The notes under the pieces were generated by a model that did not search any database, had not been told where the DNA came from, and was given only the letters and a program-made list of their open reading frames with translations. Below are positions 44,787 to 54,792 of a DNA stretch of 64,000 bases, in pieces. This DNA comes from Roseateles sp. (GTDB lineage: Bacteria; Pseudomonadota; Gammaproteobacteria; Burkholderiales; Burkholderiaceae_C): assembly GCA_019234295.1 (NCBI GenBank), contig JAFALK010000034.1:1-64000 (forward strand), given 5' to 3'. A program made the translations under genes and the position numbers. Position 1 is the stretch's first letter. Each line of letters begins with the position of its first letter.

Positions 44787-44823
44787 GCGGCGCCTGCTGC
44801 GCGCACGGCTCGACTGCGCGGCC

Positions 44824-45249
44824 TCAAATCGCGCCCAGGTACTGAGTCGGGCTGTCGGCCTGCGCCACCAGACCGCGCGTCACCTCGAAGGCGGTGCGGA
44901 CCTTGAAGGGCATGAGCATGAGCCGCTGGGGCCGCAGCGCCTTGAGCCGCTCTACGACATCGGGCCGCACGGTCTCGGCAAGCAGGGCCGTAGGCAGTTC
45001 GCGCGGGTTGACGGTCTGGCCCGCACGCAAGGCCTGGAGCACGGCCATCCCGGCCAAGTCCTCCCCAAGATTGAGCATCAGGCAATGGATGCGCTGCGTC
45101 TCGAGGATGACGCGCCCCACTTCGTGCGAACTGGTCTCGTGCACATCAATGTCGCAGAGCTGGCGAGCGATGCTGGCCAGCGTACGCCGGAACAGCGTAT
45201 GCGGCTCGACGAGAAGCACCTGGCGCCGGTAGATTGAGACCGCGTTCAT
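44824..45249 (-). CDS. Pseudo-receiver domain protein
   Basis: A 141-residue protein with a receiver-like fold (VLLVEPHTLFRRTLASIARQL at strand 1/helix 1). At the phospho-acceptor place it reads LMLNLG, so Asp is replaced by Asn. The usual Lys-Pro near strand 5 is MPF (LMLMPFKV), so Lys is also lost. It probably works as a non-phosphorylated interaction module. Its start overlaps the stop of the GAF-protein gene by 4 bases, so they form a two-gene unit. Confidence 0.65.
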   Translation of the reverse strand: MNAVSIYRRQVLLVEPHTLFRRTLASIARQLCDIDVHETSSHEVGRVILETQRIHCLMLNLGEDLAGMAVLQALRAGQTVNPRELPTALLAETVRPDVVERLKALRPQRLMLMPFKVRTAFEVTRGLVAQADSPTQYLGAI

Positions 45250-45746
45250 GCCGAGTCCTCGTGCTGGCCACGAAGCTCACCGACAACGATGTCGCGCAGC
45301 ACACCGAGGATGGCCCCGTCGGTCTCGTCGAAGCTGCGAGGCTCGGGCGAGATCAGGCACAGCGTGCCGATGCGCAGACCGGGCTCCACCTCGAGCGGCG
45401 CGCCGGCATAAAAACGAATATGGGGCGGCCCCGTCACAAGCGGGTTGTCAGCGAAGCGCGGATCGAGCAACGCGTCTGGAACCACGAGGATCGCTGGCAA
45501 GAGAATGGCGTGGCCACAGAACGAGATGTCGCGTGGCGTCTCGCGGGCTTCGAGGCCGAAGCTCGATTTGAACCACTGGCGTTCACTGTCCACCAGGCTC
45601 AGCAACACGATGGGTACTTCGAACTCCTCGCGCGCGAACTCGATGATGCGATCGAAGCGTTGTTCGGGCGGCGTGTCCAGGATCAGCAGCGCACGCAGGG
45701 CCGCCAAACGCTCGGATTCATTGGCCGGAATGGGCGCACATTGCAT
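45246..45746 (-). CDS. GAF-domain-only protein
   Basis: A 166-residue protein consisting of one GAF domain: LRALLILDTPPEQRFDRII, VLLSLVDSERQWFKSSFGL, FCGHAILLP and FYAGAPLEVEPGLRIGTLCLI are typical. Such domains bind small ligands or cofactors and usually precede an output domain, which is missing here. Coupled by ATGA overlap to the pseudo-receiver gene, suggesting that the two proteins act together. Confidence 0.82.
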   Translation of the reverse strand: MQCAPIPANESERLAALRALLILDTPPEQRFDRIIEFAREEFEVPIVLLSLVDSERQWFKSSFGLEARETPRDISFCGHAILLPAILVVPDALLDPRFADNPLVTGPPHIRFYAGAPLEVEPGLRIGTLCLISPEPRSFDETDGAILGVLRDIVVGELRGQHEDSA

Positions 45747-46070
45747 GGAAGGACTCCGCTTGCTTCAGGCAGCGAACACAACCCACAACCTCCCTCGCAG
45801 GGGGCAGTGCGCCGCAATCTTGTATCGCGCTGGCCAAGCGCGTGAAGCCTATTGCGGAGCCTGGCAGAAAGCAAGCGAATCGAGAGGGTCGTTCACACGT
45901 GTCGTGAACAAGGCTCGGTGGCCGGGTCCGTGATTTGTCAGGGAGCGCGGTTGGCAGATTTCGCGGATCGGATGAGGGCTGGCCTACGCAAAACTTCGCC
46001 ACACGACTTGTCAAGGCATGATGGGACTTGTACGCTGTTTCCACTCGGGTGTAGCCACAATACGCTGACC

Positions 46071-46358
46071 CTTCCCTGGACCTGCTGTCGCGGGAGGAGT
46101 CTGGCAAGGGAGATCAGTGTGCCCGTTCCGGTGCCCCTGCCCATCGTCATCCTGACCTCCTGCGAGGAACAGCAGGGCGTTGTCGCCGATTGCTCGTTCG
46201 GCGCGAACAGCGACGTCCGAGAGCCCGTTGAATTCGTCGATTTCTTCGAATTCGTCGAGGCTGTCAAGGTGCTCGGCCTTCACTGGCTGGCGCTCAACCC
46301 AATTCCTCCACGACAGGCAGCCGCCGTCGGTCTCAGCAGTTGCAGAACATTTTGTTGA
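46071..46358 (+). pseudogene. Decayed response regulator (Rcp1-like), C-terminal remnant
   Basis: In one frame the sequence reads LPIVILTSCEEQQGVVADC, GANSDVREPVEF, then EAVKVLGLHWLALNPIPP. This is clearly the second half of an Rcp1-type single-domain response regulator. The conserved Lys of the usual VKPV is Glu (REPV), a small in-frame duplication (repeat of GAATTCGTCGA, 46228-46258) enlarges the next helix, and the N-terminal half with the phospho-acceptor Asp is not readable. The left edge is approximate. It is followed at once by a beheaded kinase. Confidence 0.65.
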
Positions 46359-47281
46359 GGCCCGTCATCGAGGAGGCCTATCGTCTGCTTCGCCCCACGC
46401 TGCCTGCTGGGGTTGAGCTTCGGTTGACCCTTGCAGAAGCCCCTTTGTATGCCAACGCCGACGTGTCCCAACTCCAACAGGTCTTGAGGACCCTGTGCAT
46501 GAACGCCTGGGAGGCGCTACGGGGCGAGAAAGGCCAGATCGTCATCGGCTTGGCTCGGGTTCACATCGATGCCGTCACCGCGCGGATGGACGGCTTGGCC
46601 GCGGGCTCCTATGCCCATCTTTGGGTGAGGGACACGGGTGCAGGGATGGACGCATCCGTGCTCAAGAAGATCTTCGAGCCGTTCTCCACGACCCAGTCGC
46701 CCGGTCAAGGCACCGGCCTCGGCTTGTCGGTGGTCCACAAAATCGTCGCAAGCCACCATGGCAGCATCTCCGTGGACAGCCAGGTGGGCGCTGGAAGCAC
46801 CTTCCACATTCATCTGCCAGCGATCTCTCCCACGCCGGTCTTGCCACCGCCCCCTGAGCCGCCCCCTGAGCCGCCGCCATTGGAAGAGGCGGCGCACAGT
46901 GAGTATGTCGTCTATCTCGACGATGACGAGACGGCGATGCTCCTCATGGTTCGAATCCTTGAAAAGGCAGGCTATCGGTGCAGCGGATTTCTGGACGCGG
47001 CCAAGGTGCTGGCCCTCCTTCAGGACAAGTCCCTCAGGGTTGACGTCTTGATCACCGACTACAACATGCCTGTCCTGTCGGGACTCGAGGTCGCGCGCGA
47101 GGTGGCATGCATCAGGCCCGGCTTGCCTATCGCCATTTGTTCGGGTTTAGTCACTGACGAGCTGCTTGAAGAGGCGCAGCGCTTGGGCGTCTTGGCGGTG
47201 ATAGAGAAGGAAGACACCTTCCACGAAATCGTTCCGCAGCTTGCACGGCTCTTGACCACCGCGAAGCGTCCAAGGCCATGA
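46340..47281 (+). pseudogene. Hybrid histidine kinase lacking sensor and dimerisation domains
   Basis: A 313-codon frame that opens directly inside the linker before the ATPase domain (QNILLRPVIEEAYRLLRPTL). The HATPase is complete (N-box CMNAWEAL, RDTGAGMD, FEPFSTT, GTGLGLSVVHKI). A Pro-Glu linker and a C-terminal receiver with its Asp in LITDYNMP follow. No His-box or sensor domain exists and the frame begins with TTG (LQN) with no ribosome site, overlapping the response-regulator remnant in another frame. This points to a deletion that removed the front of the gene. A re-started short protein from an internal ATG cannot be excluded. Confidence 0.7.
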
Positions 47282-47450
47282 TCACCGCGCGCTGAGCGCC
47301 AAGAGGGCCTGCCAGGAGCAAGGAGGCCCGAACATGCCAGGTTTTCAAAGACCCCAATGGATCAGCATTATTGGAAGGGAATCCCACCCGATAAGGCCTG
47401 TCTGGGTCTGAATTGCGGAAATAGGTTGCGGAAGTGGCGGCCTGGAATAG
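47282..47450. other. Non-coding gap between kinase remnant and tRNA terminator
   Basis: No supported gene. The stretch lies between the end of the decayed kinase and the minus-strand terminator of the serS-tRNA unit, and has no clear repeat or integrase remnant. Confidence 0.5.
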
Positions 47451-47482
47451 AAAAAAGCACCTAGCGATTTCTCGCTAAGTGC
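47451..47482 (-). terminator. Strong terminator downstream of tRNA-Ser
   Basis: On the minus strand GCACTTAGCGA pairs with TCGCTAGGTGC (one mismatch) around a GAAA loop, followed by six T. It starts 7 bases after the 3' end of the tRNA and should end the serS-tRNA transcript. Confidence 0.88.
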
Positions 47483-47489
47483 TTGATTC

Positions 47490-47580
47490 TGGAGGGAAGG
47501 GGGGGATTCGAACCCCCGGTGCGGTGTTACCGCACGCCTGATTTCGAGTCAGGTACATTAAACCACTCTGCCACCTTCCC
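47490..47580 (-). tRNA. tRNA-Ser (anticodon CGA)
   Basis: A 91-base class II tRNA with encoded CCA. Acceptor GGGAAGG pairs with CCTTCCC. The anticodon stem CCTGA/TCAGG holds the loop CTCGAAA (anticodon CGA at 47546-47544). A long variable arm (GTGCGG/CCGCAC) and T-arm GGGGG-TTCGAAT-CCCCC follow. The base before CCA is U, where E. coli serine tRNAs have G73. It reads UCG codons and lies 53 bases downstream of serS in the same direction. Confidence 0.95.
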
Positions 47581-47633
47581 GAATGTGGCGCTCGTCTCTC
47601 AACGAGTCAAGCCAAAGAGTATAGCGCAAAAAC

Positions 47634-48986
<1,353 letters not shown>

Positions 48987-49012
48987 TTATGAGGGGGAGC
49001 TGCGAGCCGCGT

Positions 49013-49975
49013 TCAAGATCGCGACGCGGCCACGTCCGCCATGGACTTGTCGCCCAGGCCCATGGGCAGCGGAAAGCGCACATGCTCCTCCACGCCGGCC
49101 AAGCTGCGCACGCTGGTAGCGCCCAGTTCGCGCAGCCGCGCGATCACGGCCTGCACAAGCACATCGGGCGCGCTGGCGCCGGCGGTGAGGCCCACCTTGT
49201 CGCGGCCGACGAACCACTCGGCCTTCAGGTCCTCGGCGGCGTCGACCATGAAGGCCGGCGTATCCAACCGCTCGGCCAACTCGCGCAGGCGATTGCTGTT
49301 GGAGCTGGATGGGCTGCCCACGACGATGACCACGTCCACCTGCGGCGCCAGCACCTTGACCGCGTCCTGGCGGTTCTGGGTGGCGTAGCAGATGTCCTGC
49401 TTCTTGGGTTCACGCACTGCGGGGAAATGCTTGCGCACAGCGGCCAGGATGTCGGCCGTATCGTCCACGCTGAGCGTGGTCTGCGTCACCACGGCCAGCT
49501 TGCTCGGGTCCTTGACGCGCACATGAGGCACGTCGGCGGCCTCCTCCACCAGATAGATGCCGTCGGACAGCTGGCCCATCGTGCCTTCGACCTCGGGGTG
49601 GCCCTTGTGGCCGATCATGATGAACTCGAACCCCTCGCGGCGCAGCTTGGCCACCTCCACATGGACCTTGGTCACGAGCGGGCAGGTGGCGTCGAAGATC
49701 TGGAAGCCGCGCTCGGCCGCCTCCTGGCGCACCGCCTGACTCACGCCGTGGGCGCTGAAGACGAGCGTGGCGCCGGCCGGCACTTCGGACAGGTCTTCGA
49801 TGAATACGGCGCCGCGCGACTTGAGGTCGTTGACCACATAGGTGTTGTGCACGATCTCATGGCGCACATAGATGGGCGCGCCGAACTTGAGCAAGGCGCG
49901 CTCGACGATCTCGATGGCGCGGTCCACGCCGGCACAGAAGCCGCGCGGTTCGGCCAGAAGCACTTCCTGGGTCAT
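49013..49975 (-). CDS. ispH: 4-hydroxy-3-methylbut-2-enyl diphosphate reductase
   Basis: A 320-residue iron-sulfur enzyme, last step of the MEP isoprenoid pathway making IPP and DMAPP. The three cluster Cys are in [24 protein letters not shown] and [12 protein letters not shown]. Catalytic Glu is in [10 protein letters not shown], and the His pairs in VRHEIVHN and SAHGVS are present. Start overlaps the fkpB stop by 4 bases, the common fkpB-ispH arrangement. Confidence 0.96.
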   Translation of the reverse strand: MTQEVLLAEPRGFCAGVDRAIEIVERALLKFGAPIYVRHEIVHNTYVVNDLKSRGAVFIEDLSEVPAGATLVFSAHGVSQAVRQEAAERGFQIFDATCPLVTKVHVEVAKLRREGFEFIMIGHKGHPEVEGTMGQLSDGIYLVEEAADVPHVRVKDPSKLAVVTQTTLSVDDTADILAAVRKHFPAVREPKKQDICYATQNRQDAVKVLAPQVDVVIVVGSPSSSNSNRLRELAERLDTPAFMVDAAEDLKAEWFVGRDKVGLTAGASAPDVLVQAVIARLRELGATSVRSLAGVEEHVRFPLPMGLGDKSMADVAASRS

Positions 49976-50415
49976 AGAACGCCGATCACCTGCACTTCGA
50001 AGCTGACCGGCTGCCCGGCCAGAGGATGGTTGAAATCAAACAACAGCCAGTCCTCGCCGACCTCCTGCACCCGGCCCGCATAACCACCCTGCCCGTCTGG
50101 CGTGGGGAACTGCACCACGTCGCCGACGTGGTACTGCTCGTGCGGATCGCCGATCTCGTGCATGAGCTTGAGCGAGACGCGCTGGAGCAGATCCGCGTTG
50201 TGCGCGCCGAAGGCCTCGCCGGCGGCCAGCGAGAACCTGGCGCGGGCGCCCTCCTCCAGGCCGATCAGGCGCGCCTCTATAGCGGGGGCAAGGTCACCCG
50301 TGCCCAGAGAGAGCGTAGCGGGCTTGTCGTTGAAGGTATTGACGAGATCCTCCCCGGCAGGGCCGCTCAGGCGGTAATGCAGGGTGAGAAAGGATCCTTC
50401 TTGAATGCGGGACAT
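49972..50415 (-). CDS. fkpB: FKBP-type peptidyl-prolyl isomerase, SlpA/FkpB type
   Basis: A 147-residue SlpA-like isomerase/chaperone: short FKBP core ([43 protein letters not shown]) with inserted-flap domain ([33 protein letters not shown]) and the ending [19 protein letters not shown]. It assists folding. Operon with ispH. Confidence 0.93.
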   Translation of the reverse strand: MSRIQEGSFLTLHYRLSGPAGEDLVNTFNDKPATLSLGTGDLAPAIEARLIGLEEGARARFSLAAGEAFGAHNADLLQRVSLKLMHEIGDPHEQYHVGDVVQFPTPDGQGGYAGRVQEVGEDWLLFDFNHPLAGQPVSFEVQVIGVL

Positions 50416-50513
50416 GGGAGCGGCTCGATAAACTTGGGGGCGATTTTAGTTCCGGCGTCATATCGTTCCCCTGATACGCGTTTTCCAGGCATTTCGCGCC
50501 AATAGCAGTTCCC

Positions 50514-51059
50514 ATGCCCCTGACTGACTTCCCTCCCGATGCGCGTCCACGCGAGAAATGGCTGGCTGGCGGCCCCGGGGTGCTGGCCGATGCTGAATTG
50601 CCGGCCCTGCGGCTGCGTACCGGTCTCAAGAGCAAGAACGTGCTCCAGCGGACGCAGGAGCTGCCGGGCGCCTTGGGCGGCCGGCCCCGCCTGCTCAAGG
50701 CCGGCGTCGGTGGTCTCGCCCGAAGCAGGGGCCTGGGCCCGGCCAAGCGGGACGAAGTCCCCGCCGTGCTGAAGATCGCTCTCCGCTCGCTCGTCGCTGG
50801 GCAGCAGTACAAGGCGGCGCTGGAGGCGCTGGAGTCCCTGCAGTCCCTCCAGCGCTACTGCCAGTTGCGGTGGGGCAGGCCGCCGCGCGAAGTCTTCGCG
50901 GCGATCTTCCTCGACGCCAAGCTCCGGCCGATCGTGATGGCAGCGCTGCTCACCGTCGCGCTCAAGAGCGCCCTGGCCCTGATCGAGGTGAAGGCGCTGG
51001 ATCACCTGATCGTCGGCGACGGCGAGCCCCTGTCCTTCGCCGAGCGGGGCCTGTCGTGA
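50514..51059 (+). pseudogene. radC: radC with in-frame internal deletion of the catalytic motif
   Basis: A 181-codon frame. The N-terminus DARPREKWLAGGPGVLADAEL, RTGLKSKNVLQ and GLGPAKRDE, the middle PPREVFAAIFLDAKLRPI and the end ALALIEVKALDHLIVGDGE with LSFAERGL are unmistakably RadC. About 45-50 residues between the middle and end, which should hold the JAMM metal motif HNHPSG, are missing without loss of frame. The helix-hairpin-helix region also carries unusual changes (LPALRLRTG). The product cannot be an active JAMM protein. Its TGA overlaps the GTG start of the Smr gene. Confidence 0.85.
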
Positions 51060-51724
51060 AAACCCTAGCCGATCTCAAGGAACTGCATCGCGAGCTCCGG
51101 CTGCTCCAGCGCCTGGCCGAGGAAGAGGCCGAGCGCCGCGCTGCCGCCGAGCGCCTGGCCGAGCGCGAGCGGCGGCTCTTCGAGCTCTCGGTCGGCGAGG
51201 TGACGCCCCTGCCCGACCGGCAGCGCGCCGTGCACGACCACACGCTGCCCGCGCCCGAGCCACTGCAGCGCAAGGCCGACGAACGCGCCGTGCTCGTGCA
51301 GGCACTCTCCGACGACTTTGACGTGGAGTCCCTGCTGGAGACGGACGAGTCGCTCTCTTTCCGTCGCCCTTTGATCAGCCTCGAGGTCGTTCGCAAGCTG
51401 CGTCGGGGTCATTGGGCCTTGCAAGCCCAGATCGACTTGCACGGCCTGCGCCGCGACGAAGCGCGCGAAGCGCTCTCGACCTTCATCCACGACGCCGCGC
51501 GCCGCGGGCTTCGCTGCGTGCGCGTGGTCCACGGCAAGGGCCACGGCTCTCCTGGGCGCGAACCGGTGCTCAAGGGCCGCGTGCGGCGCTGGCTCGTGCA
51601 AAAGGAGGAGGTACTGGCATTCGTCCAGGCCAAGGCCAGCGACGGGGGGGCGGGCGCGCTCATGGTGCTGCTGGACGGCAGCTCTCGCGGGCGTGGCGAC
51701 CCGGGGCCCCACCGCACTCCCTAG
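51056..51724 (+). CDS. Smr-domain protein, probable endonuclease
   Basis: A 222-residue protein: an N-terminal charged helix (LKELHRELRLLQRLAEEEAE) and a C-terminal Smr domain with IDLHGLRRDEAREALSTF and RVVHGKGHGSPG, the LDLH-like and HGxG motifs of Smr nucleases. Smr proteins nick DNA or cleave RNA on stalled ribosomes; E. coli YdaL/SmrB types are examples. The start is GTG, overlapping the radC stop (GTGA), which implies translational coupling to the defective gene. Confidence 0.88.
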   Translation: MKTLADLKELHRELRLLQRLAEEEAERRAAAERLAERERRLFELSVGEVTPLPDRQRAVHDHTLPAPEPLQRKADERAVLVQALSDDFDVESLLETDESLSFRRPLISLEVVRKLRRGHWALQAQIDLHGLRRDEAREALSTFIHDAARRGLRCVRVVHGKGHGSPGREPVLKGRVRRWLVQKEEVLAFVQAKASDGGAGALMVLLDGSSRGRGDPGPHRTP

Positions 51725-51761
51725 ACCTGTCCGTGGAAGGTCCGCGTTATGCTCCAAGGCC

Positions 51762-52874
51762 ATGACCGCTCAACTGCTCCATGAGGAAGTCCGGTTCGCT
51801 GCCGAAGCGCTTCGAGCGGCACTCAAAGGCCTGATCGAAGACGCCGGCTGCAACGCGCTCAAGCCGCAGGCCGTTCACCGCCACATCGGCGTGGATCGCG
51901 TGCTGTGCTGGAAGGTCTCACGCCTGATCAAGGCGGCGCGGGTGGAAGAGGCGCTGCTGCAGCTCCCCGGCGACGAGGCCCTGAGCATCTTCATCACCGC
52001 CTTCGAGCGCACCAGCACCAGCACCAGCCCGGGTCGGATCGACGGCGCGCGCGCCGCCGTCGCCGGCCTCAACCGCGCCATCGCCAAGCATGTGGGCGAC
52101 CGCCGCACGCTGCTGCTGATGCTGGACAGCGTGCCGGGCGGCCAGGACGGCCTGGCACAGAGCCGCAAACTGCTGTTCCGCGGCGCTTCGGGCGTATGGG
52201 GCATCCAGGCCCGGGAGCGCCTGCAGGTGCTGATGCTGGCGCCGAACGCCGAGAATCCGAAGGTGGTGGACGCCGCTGTCGCGGCGGGCTGGGTCGACGT
52301 CATGCGCATGCGCCCGGATGCCCGGTGGCGCCTGCCGCTGCCTGACGATGGCGCGCCGCTGGCTGGGGACATGCTCGTGTCGCAGTTCTGCCAAGACACG
52401 CCGCAGCTGACTCGCGAGACGGCGGCGGACGGTGCGACGCATCTCGAAATTGGCCCCTCGGCCACCGGTCGCGTTGGCGCGTTCTCGATCTTCATGGGCA
52501 TGCGGCAGAGCGGCCGGCGTGAATTCGGCATCGACGTGCTGGCGCCGACCGAGCACCTGAATTGCGACATCCTCGTGCATCGCGAGTTGCGACTGCCGCA
52601 AGGCGCGGGCTTGCGTTTCTACAGTGCGGCATTCAGCACTGGCACGGGCTGCACGGACTTCGATCGAATGCCCATCGAGGCCAAGGCCCAGGCGCTCGAT
52701 GGCGAGGCGGTGTTCCAGAACAAGCACTATGCGCGGCAGCGCGAGCTGCTGGAATTCATGTTCGAGCGAACGGGCTGGAAGGCCCAGGACTTTGTTGGCC
52801 TGCGCTACGAACTCGACCATCCGCCCTTCCCTTCGGTGGGCGTGTTCAGCGCCCCTTTCGAAATCGGGGAATAA
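51762..52874 (+). CDS. Unrecognised 370-residue protein with N-terminal helix-turn-helix
   Basis: I do not recognise a named family. Residues about 33-57 (LKPQAVHRHIGVDRVLCWKVSRLIKA) look like a helix-turn-helix. The middle has RKLLFRGASGVWGIQARERLQVLMLAP, a phrase I associate with uncharacterised bacterial proteins having the same HTH front. The C-terminal half (about 200-370) is strand-rich and could be a ligand-binding domain. There are no membrane segments. ATG at 51762 lies 37 bases after the Smr gene. A transcriptional regulator is possible but not shown. Confidence 0.7.
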   Translation: MTAQLLHEEVRFAAEALRAALKGLIEDAGCNALKPQAVHRHIGVDRVLCWKVSRLIKAARVEEALLQLPGDEALSIFITAFERTSTSTSPGRIDGARAAVAGLNRAIAKHVGDRRTLLLMLDSVPGGQDGLAQSRKLLFRGASGVWGIQARERLQVLMLAPNAENPKVVDAAVAAGWVDVMRMRPDARWRLPLPDDGAPLAGDMLVSQFCQDTPQLTRETAADGATHLEIGPSATGRVGAFSIFMGMRQSGRREFGIDVLAPTEHLNCDILVHRELRLPQGAGLRFYSAAFSTGTGCTDFDRMPIEAKAQALDGEAVFQNKHYARQRELLEFMFERTGWKAQDFVGLRYELDHPPFPSVGVFSAPFEIGE

Positions 52875-52985
52875 GACCCGTTGTCCTCGCGCCGCAGTGA
52901 TTGACGCTGCACCGCAAGCCCGGCTACTCTGGGCTCGCACCGGTGCATCGTTCTTCACTCACTCCATCCATCAGGAGGATTGCGC

Positions 52986-53624
52986 ATGAACATCTCGGCA
53001 CATCCCGCGTCGCAACCGGCGTCGCGCCTGACGGGCCTCGGCCTCGCAGTCGGCGTCCACGTGCTGTTGATCCTGGGCTTCGCCAGCGCGTTCGTGATCC
53101 AGCAGCAGAGCAAGCCCGCGCCGCCGCCCGAGGTCAAGATCGTCGAGGATCAGCCCAGGCCGCCGCAGCCTCAGCCGCCGGTTCGGGCCGACAGGGTGCG
53201 CCTGAACGATCCAACCTTTACCGAAGTGCTCACGCCTCCCGTGTTCGAGATCAGCCCACCACCCGTGAATCCTGTCCGCGCTGCTGCGGATGACGGCCGA
53301 GTGCGCGATCCCGGCCCGGTCGCGCCGCAAAGAACGCTGCCCGTGACCCAGGCACAGACGCTGCAAGCGCCCGGCACGGTCTGCACGAAGATGAGCTCGC
53401 CCGTGATGCCCAACGTAGCCGGCAGCGGCGAGGCGTTGTTCCGCGTCACGGCCTCCACCCACGCTGGCCGCGTCACGAGCATCGAGATTCAGACCTTGCG
53501 GGCCGGTATGGAGGCCCGTGCAATGCGGGCCTTCCGCTCGGCCATCGAGACGGCGCTGCGCGAAGGCTACGAATGCCCGGGCGATGTGGGCTTCGTGCAG
53601 GACTTCCAGTTCAGGCTGGACTGA
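52986..53624 (+). CDS. TonB-like energy transducer protein
   Basis: A 212-residue protein with one N-terminal membrane helix (about 17-40), a Pro-rich periplasmic spacer (about 45-130, with PRPPQPQPPVR) and a C-terminal domain reading like a diverged TonB domain (GEALFRVTASTHAGRVTSIEI and the RAFRSAIETALREGYECPG end). AGGAGG seven bases before ATG 52986 fixes the start. No exbB/exbD genes are near. Partner receptor unknown. Confidence 0.7.
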   Translation: MNISAHPASQPASRLTGLGLAVGVHVLLILGFASAFVIQQQSKPAPPPEVKIVEDQPRPPQPQPPVRADRVRLNDPTFTEVLTPPVFEISPPPVNPVRAAADDGRVRDPGPVAPQRTLPVTQAQTLQAPGTVCTKMSSPVMPNVAGSGEALFRVTASTHAGRVTSIEIQTLRAGMEARAMRAFRSAIETALREGYECPGDVGFVQDFQFRLD

Positions 53625-53642
53625 TCCGCTGATGGCGCGGGC

Positions 53643-54020
53643 TCAGACGTTGCGCATCCAGTCCGCGGTCCCGGCAAAGGACTCAGCCAAGCGCTCTTGC
53701 AAGGCCAGGTCCAGTTCGCACTCCTGCATGGCCTGCATCATGCAGGCCAGCCATTGATCACGCTCGGCGATACCGATACGAAACGGCAGGTGGCGGGCGC
53801 GCAGGCGCGGGTGACCGAAGCGTTCGATGTAGTGGTCTGGCCCACCGAGCCAGCCGCAGAGGAACCAGAAGAGCTTGTCGCGCGCCGCGTCGAGGCTGCT
53901 GCCGTGCGCAGCGCGCAGGCGCGCGTAGGCGGGCTCCAGGTCCATCAGATCGTAGAAGCGGTCCACCAGGGCGCGCACGACACCCTCGCCGCCCACCCAC
54001 TCGAAGGTGGACTCAGCCAA
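53643..54020 (-). CDS. Group II truncated haemoglobin
   Basis: A 125-residue globin of the trHbO group. Proximal His77 is in HPRLRARHLPF, Trp90 (position G8) in ERDQWLACM, and Tyr23 (B10) in VDRFYDLMD. It binds oxygen or handles nitric oxide or peroxide. Its start overlaps the flhG stop by 8 bases, so it is the last gene of a GGDEF-flhG-globin operon. Confidence 0.93.
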   Translation of the reverse strand: MAESTFEWVGGEGVVRALVDRFYDLMDLEPAYARLRAAHGSSLDAARDKLFWFLCGWLGGPDHYIERFGHPRLRARHLPFRIGIAERDQWLACMMQAMQECELDLALQERLAESFAGTADWMRNV

Positions 54021-54792
54021 GGAGCTTGGTCGCCAGGGCTTTTATGGCCTGAGCGGCATCGCTGCCCGGGAAGTTCTCGAGCAGCAATTGGCGCTTGAGC
54101 ACGGCCTGGCGCACGGAGACGTCGGACTTCACTTCGCCAAGCAGGTTCAGCTGGAAACCCTTCTCCGGCGAAGCCCCGATGAAGCGCTCCAAGACCTGCT
54201 GGAGCTGCCCGCAAATCAGCTTGCCTTCGCCCGCTCGGTTGGCCTGGTTGATGAGCAGGCCGATTTTGCGGCGATCCTGCTGGGTGGCCAGCACCTTGAT
54301 CGTGGCATAAGCGTCGGTCAGCGAGGTGGGCTCGGGCGTGGCCACCACCATGACGTCCTTGGCCAGGGAAATGGCGTAGAGCACCACATCGGAAATGCCG
54401 GCACCCGTGTCAAGCAGCACCCAGTCGTAGCGCGGCTTCACGGTGTCGAGGATGTGCAACAGCTTCTCGCGCACATCGGGCGTGAGCCGCGAATACTCCA
54501 CAAGACCCGAGCCCGCCAACAACACGGAGAAACCGCCCGGTGCCGGCAGGATGGCATCGTCGAGCGTGCAGCGCTCGGTGAAGACGTCGTGCAGGGTCAG
54601 CTTGGGATAGAGGTTGAGCACCACGTCGAGATTGGCCAGGCCCAGGTCGGCGTCGAGCACCAGCACCTTCTGGCCGCGCTCGGCCAGCGCCGCAGCCAGG
54701 TTAGCCGTGACGAAGGTCTTGCCCACGCCGCCCTTGCCGCTCGTGACGGCCAGGGTGCGGGCGGTGCCGCGCGGGGTCGGGGTCGTCGTCAT
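54013..54792 (-). CDS. flhG: FlhG/MinD-family ATPase
   Basis: A 259-residue deviant Walker ATPase: SGKGGVGKTFVTANLAAAL, LVLDADLGLANLDVVLN and LLDTGAGISD. The order and length fit FlhG (FleN/YlxH), which limits flagellar number and activates or restrains FlhF. The C-terminus LATKLLG lacks an obvious MinD-type membrane helix. Start at MTTTPTP overlaps the GGDEF gene stop (ATGA). Proximity to chemotaxis genes supports a motility role, though other MinD-like roles are possible. Confidence 0.82.
   Translation of the reverse strand: MTTTPTPRGTARTLAVTSGKGGVGKTFVTANLAAALAERGQKVLVLDADLGLANLDVVLNLYPKLTLHDVFTERCTLDDAILPAPGGFSVLLAGSGLVEYSRLTPDVREKLLHILDTVKPRYDWVLLDTGAGISDVVLYAISLAKDVMVVATPEPTSLTDAYATIKVLATQQDRRKIGLLINQANRAGEGKLICGQLQQVLERFIGASPEKGFQLNLLGEVKSDVSVRQAVLKRQLLLENFPGSDAAQAIKALATKLLG

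Noticed and set aside
45938-46283. Minus-strand frames with the phrase DEFEEIDEFNG in the decayed signalling region
   Set aside because: The plus strand reads a recognisable response-regulator C-terminus here, so the acidic minus-strand peptide is its complement.
47490-47580. tRNA-Ser as an integration site for a mobile element
   Set aside because: No integrase, no repeated tRNA 3' end and no composition jump were seen; the decayed kinase next to it is explained by a simple deletion.
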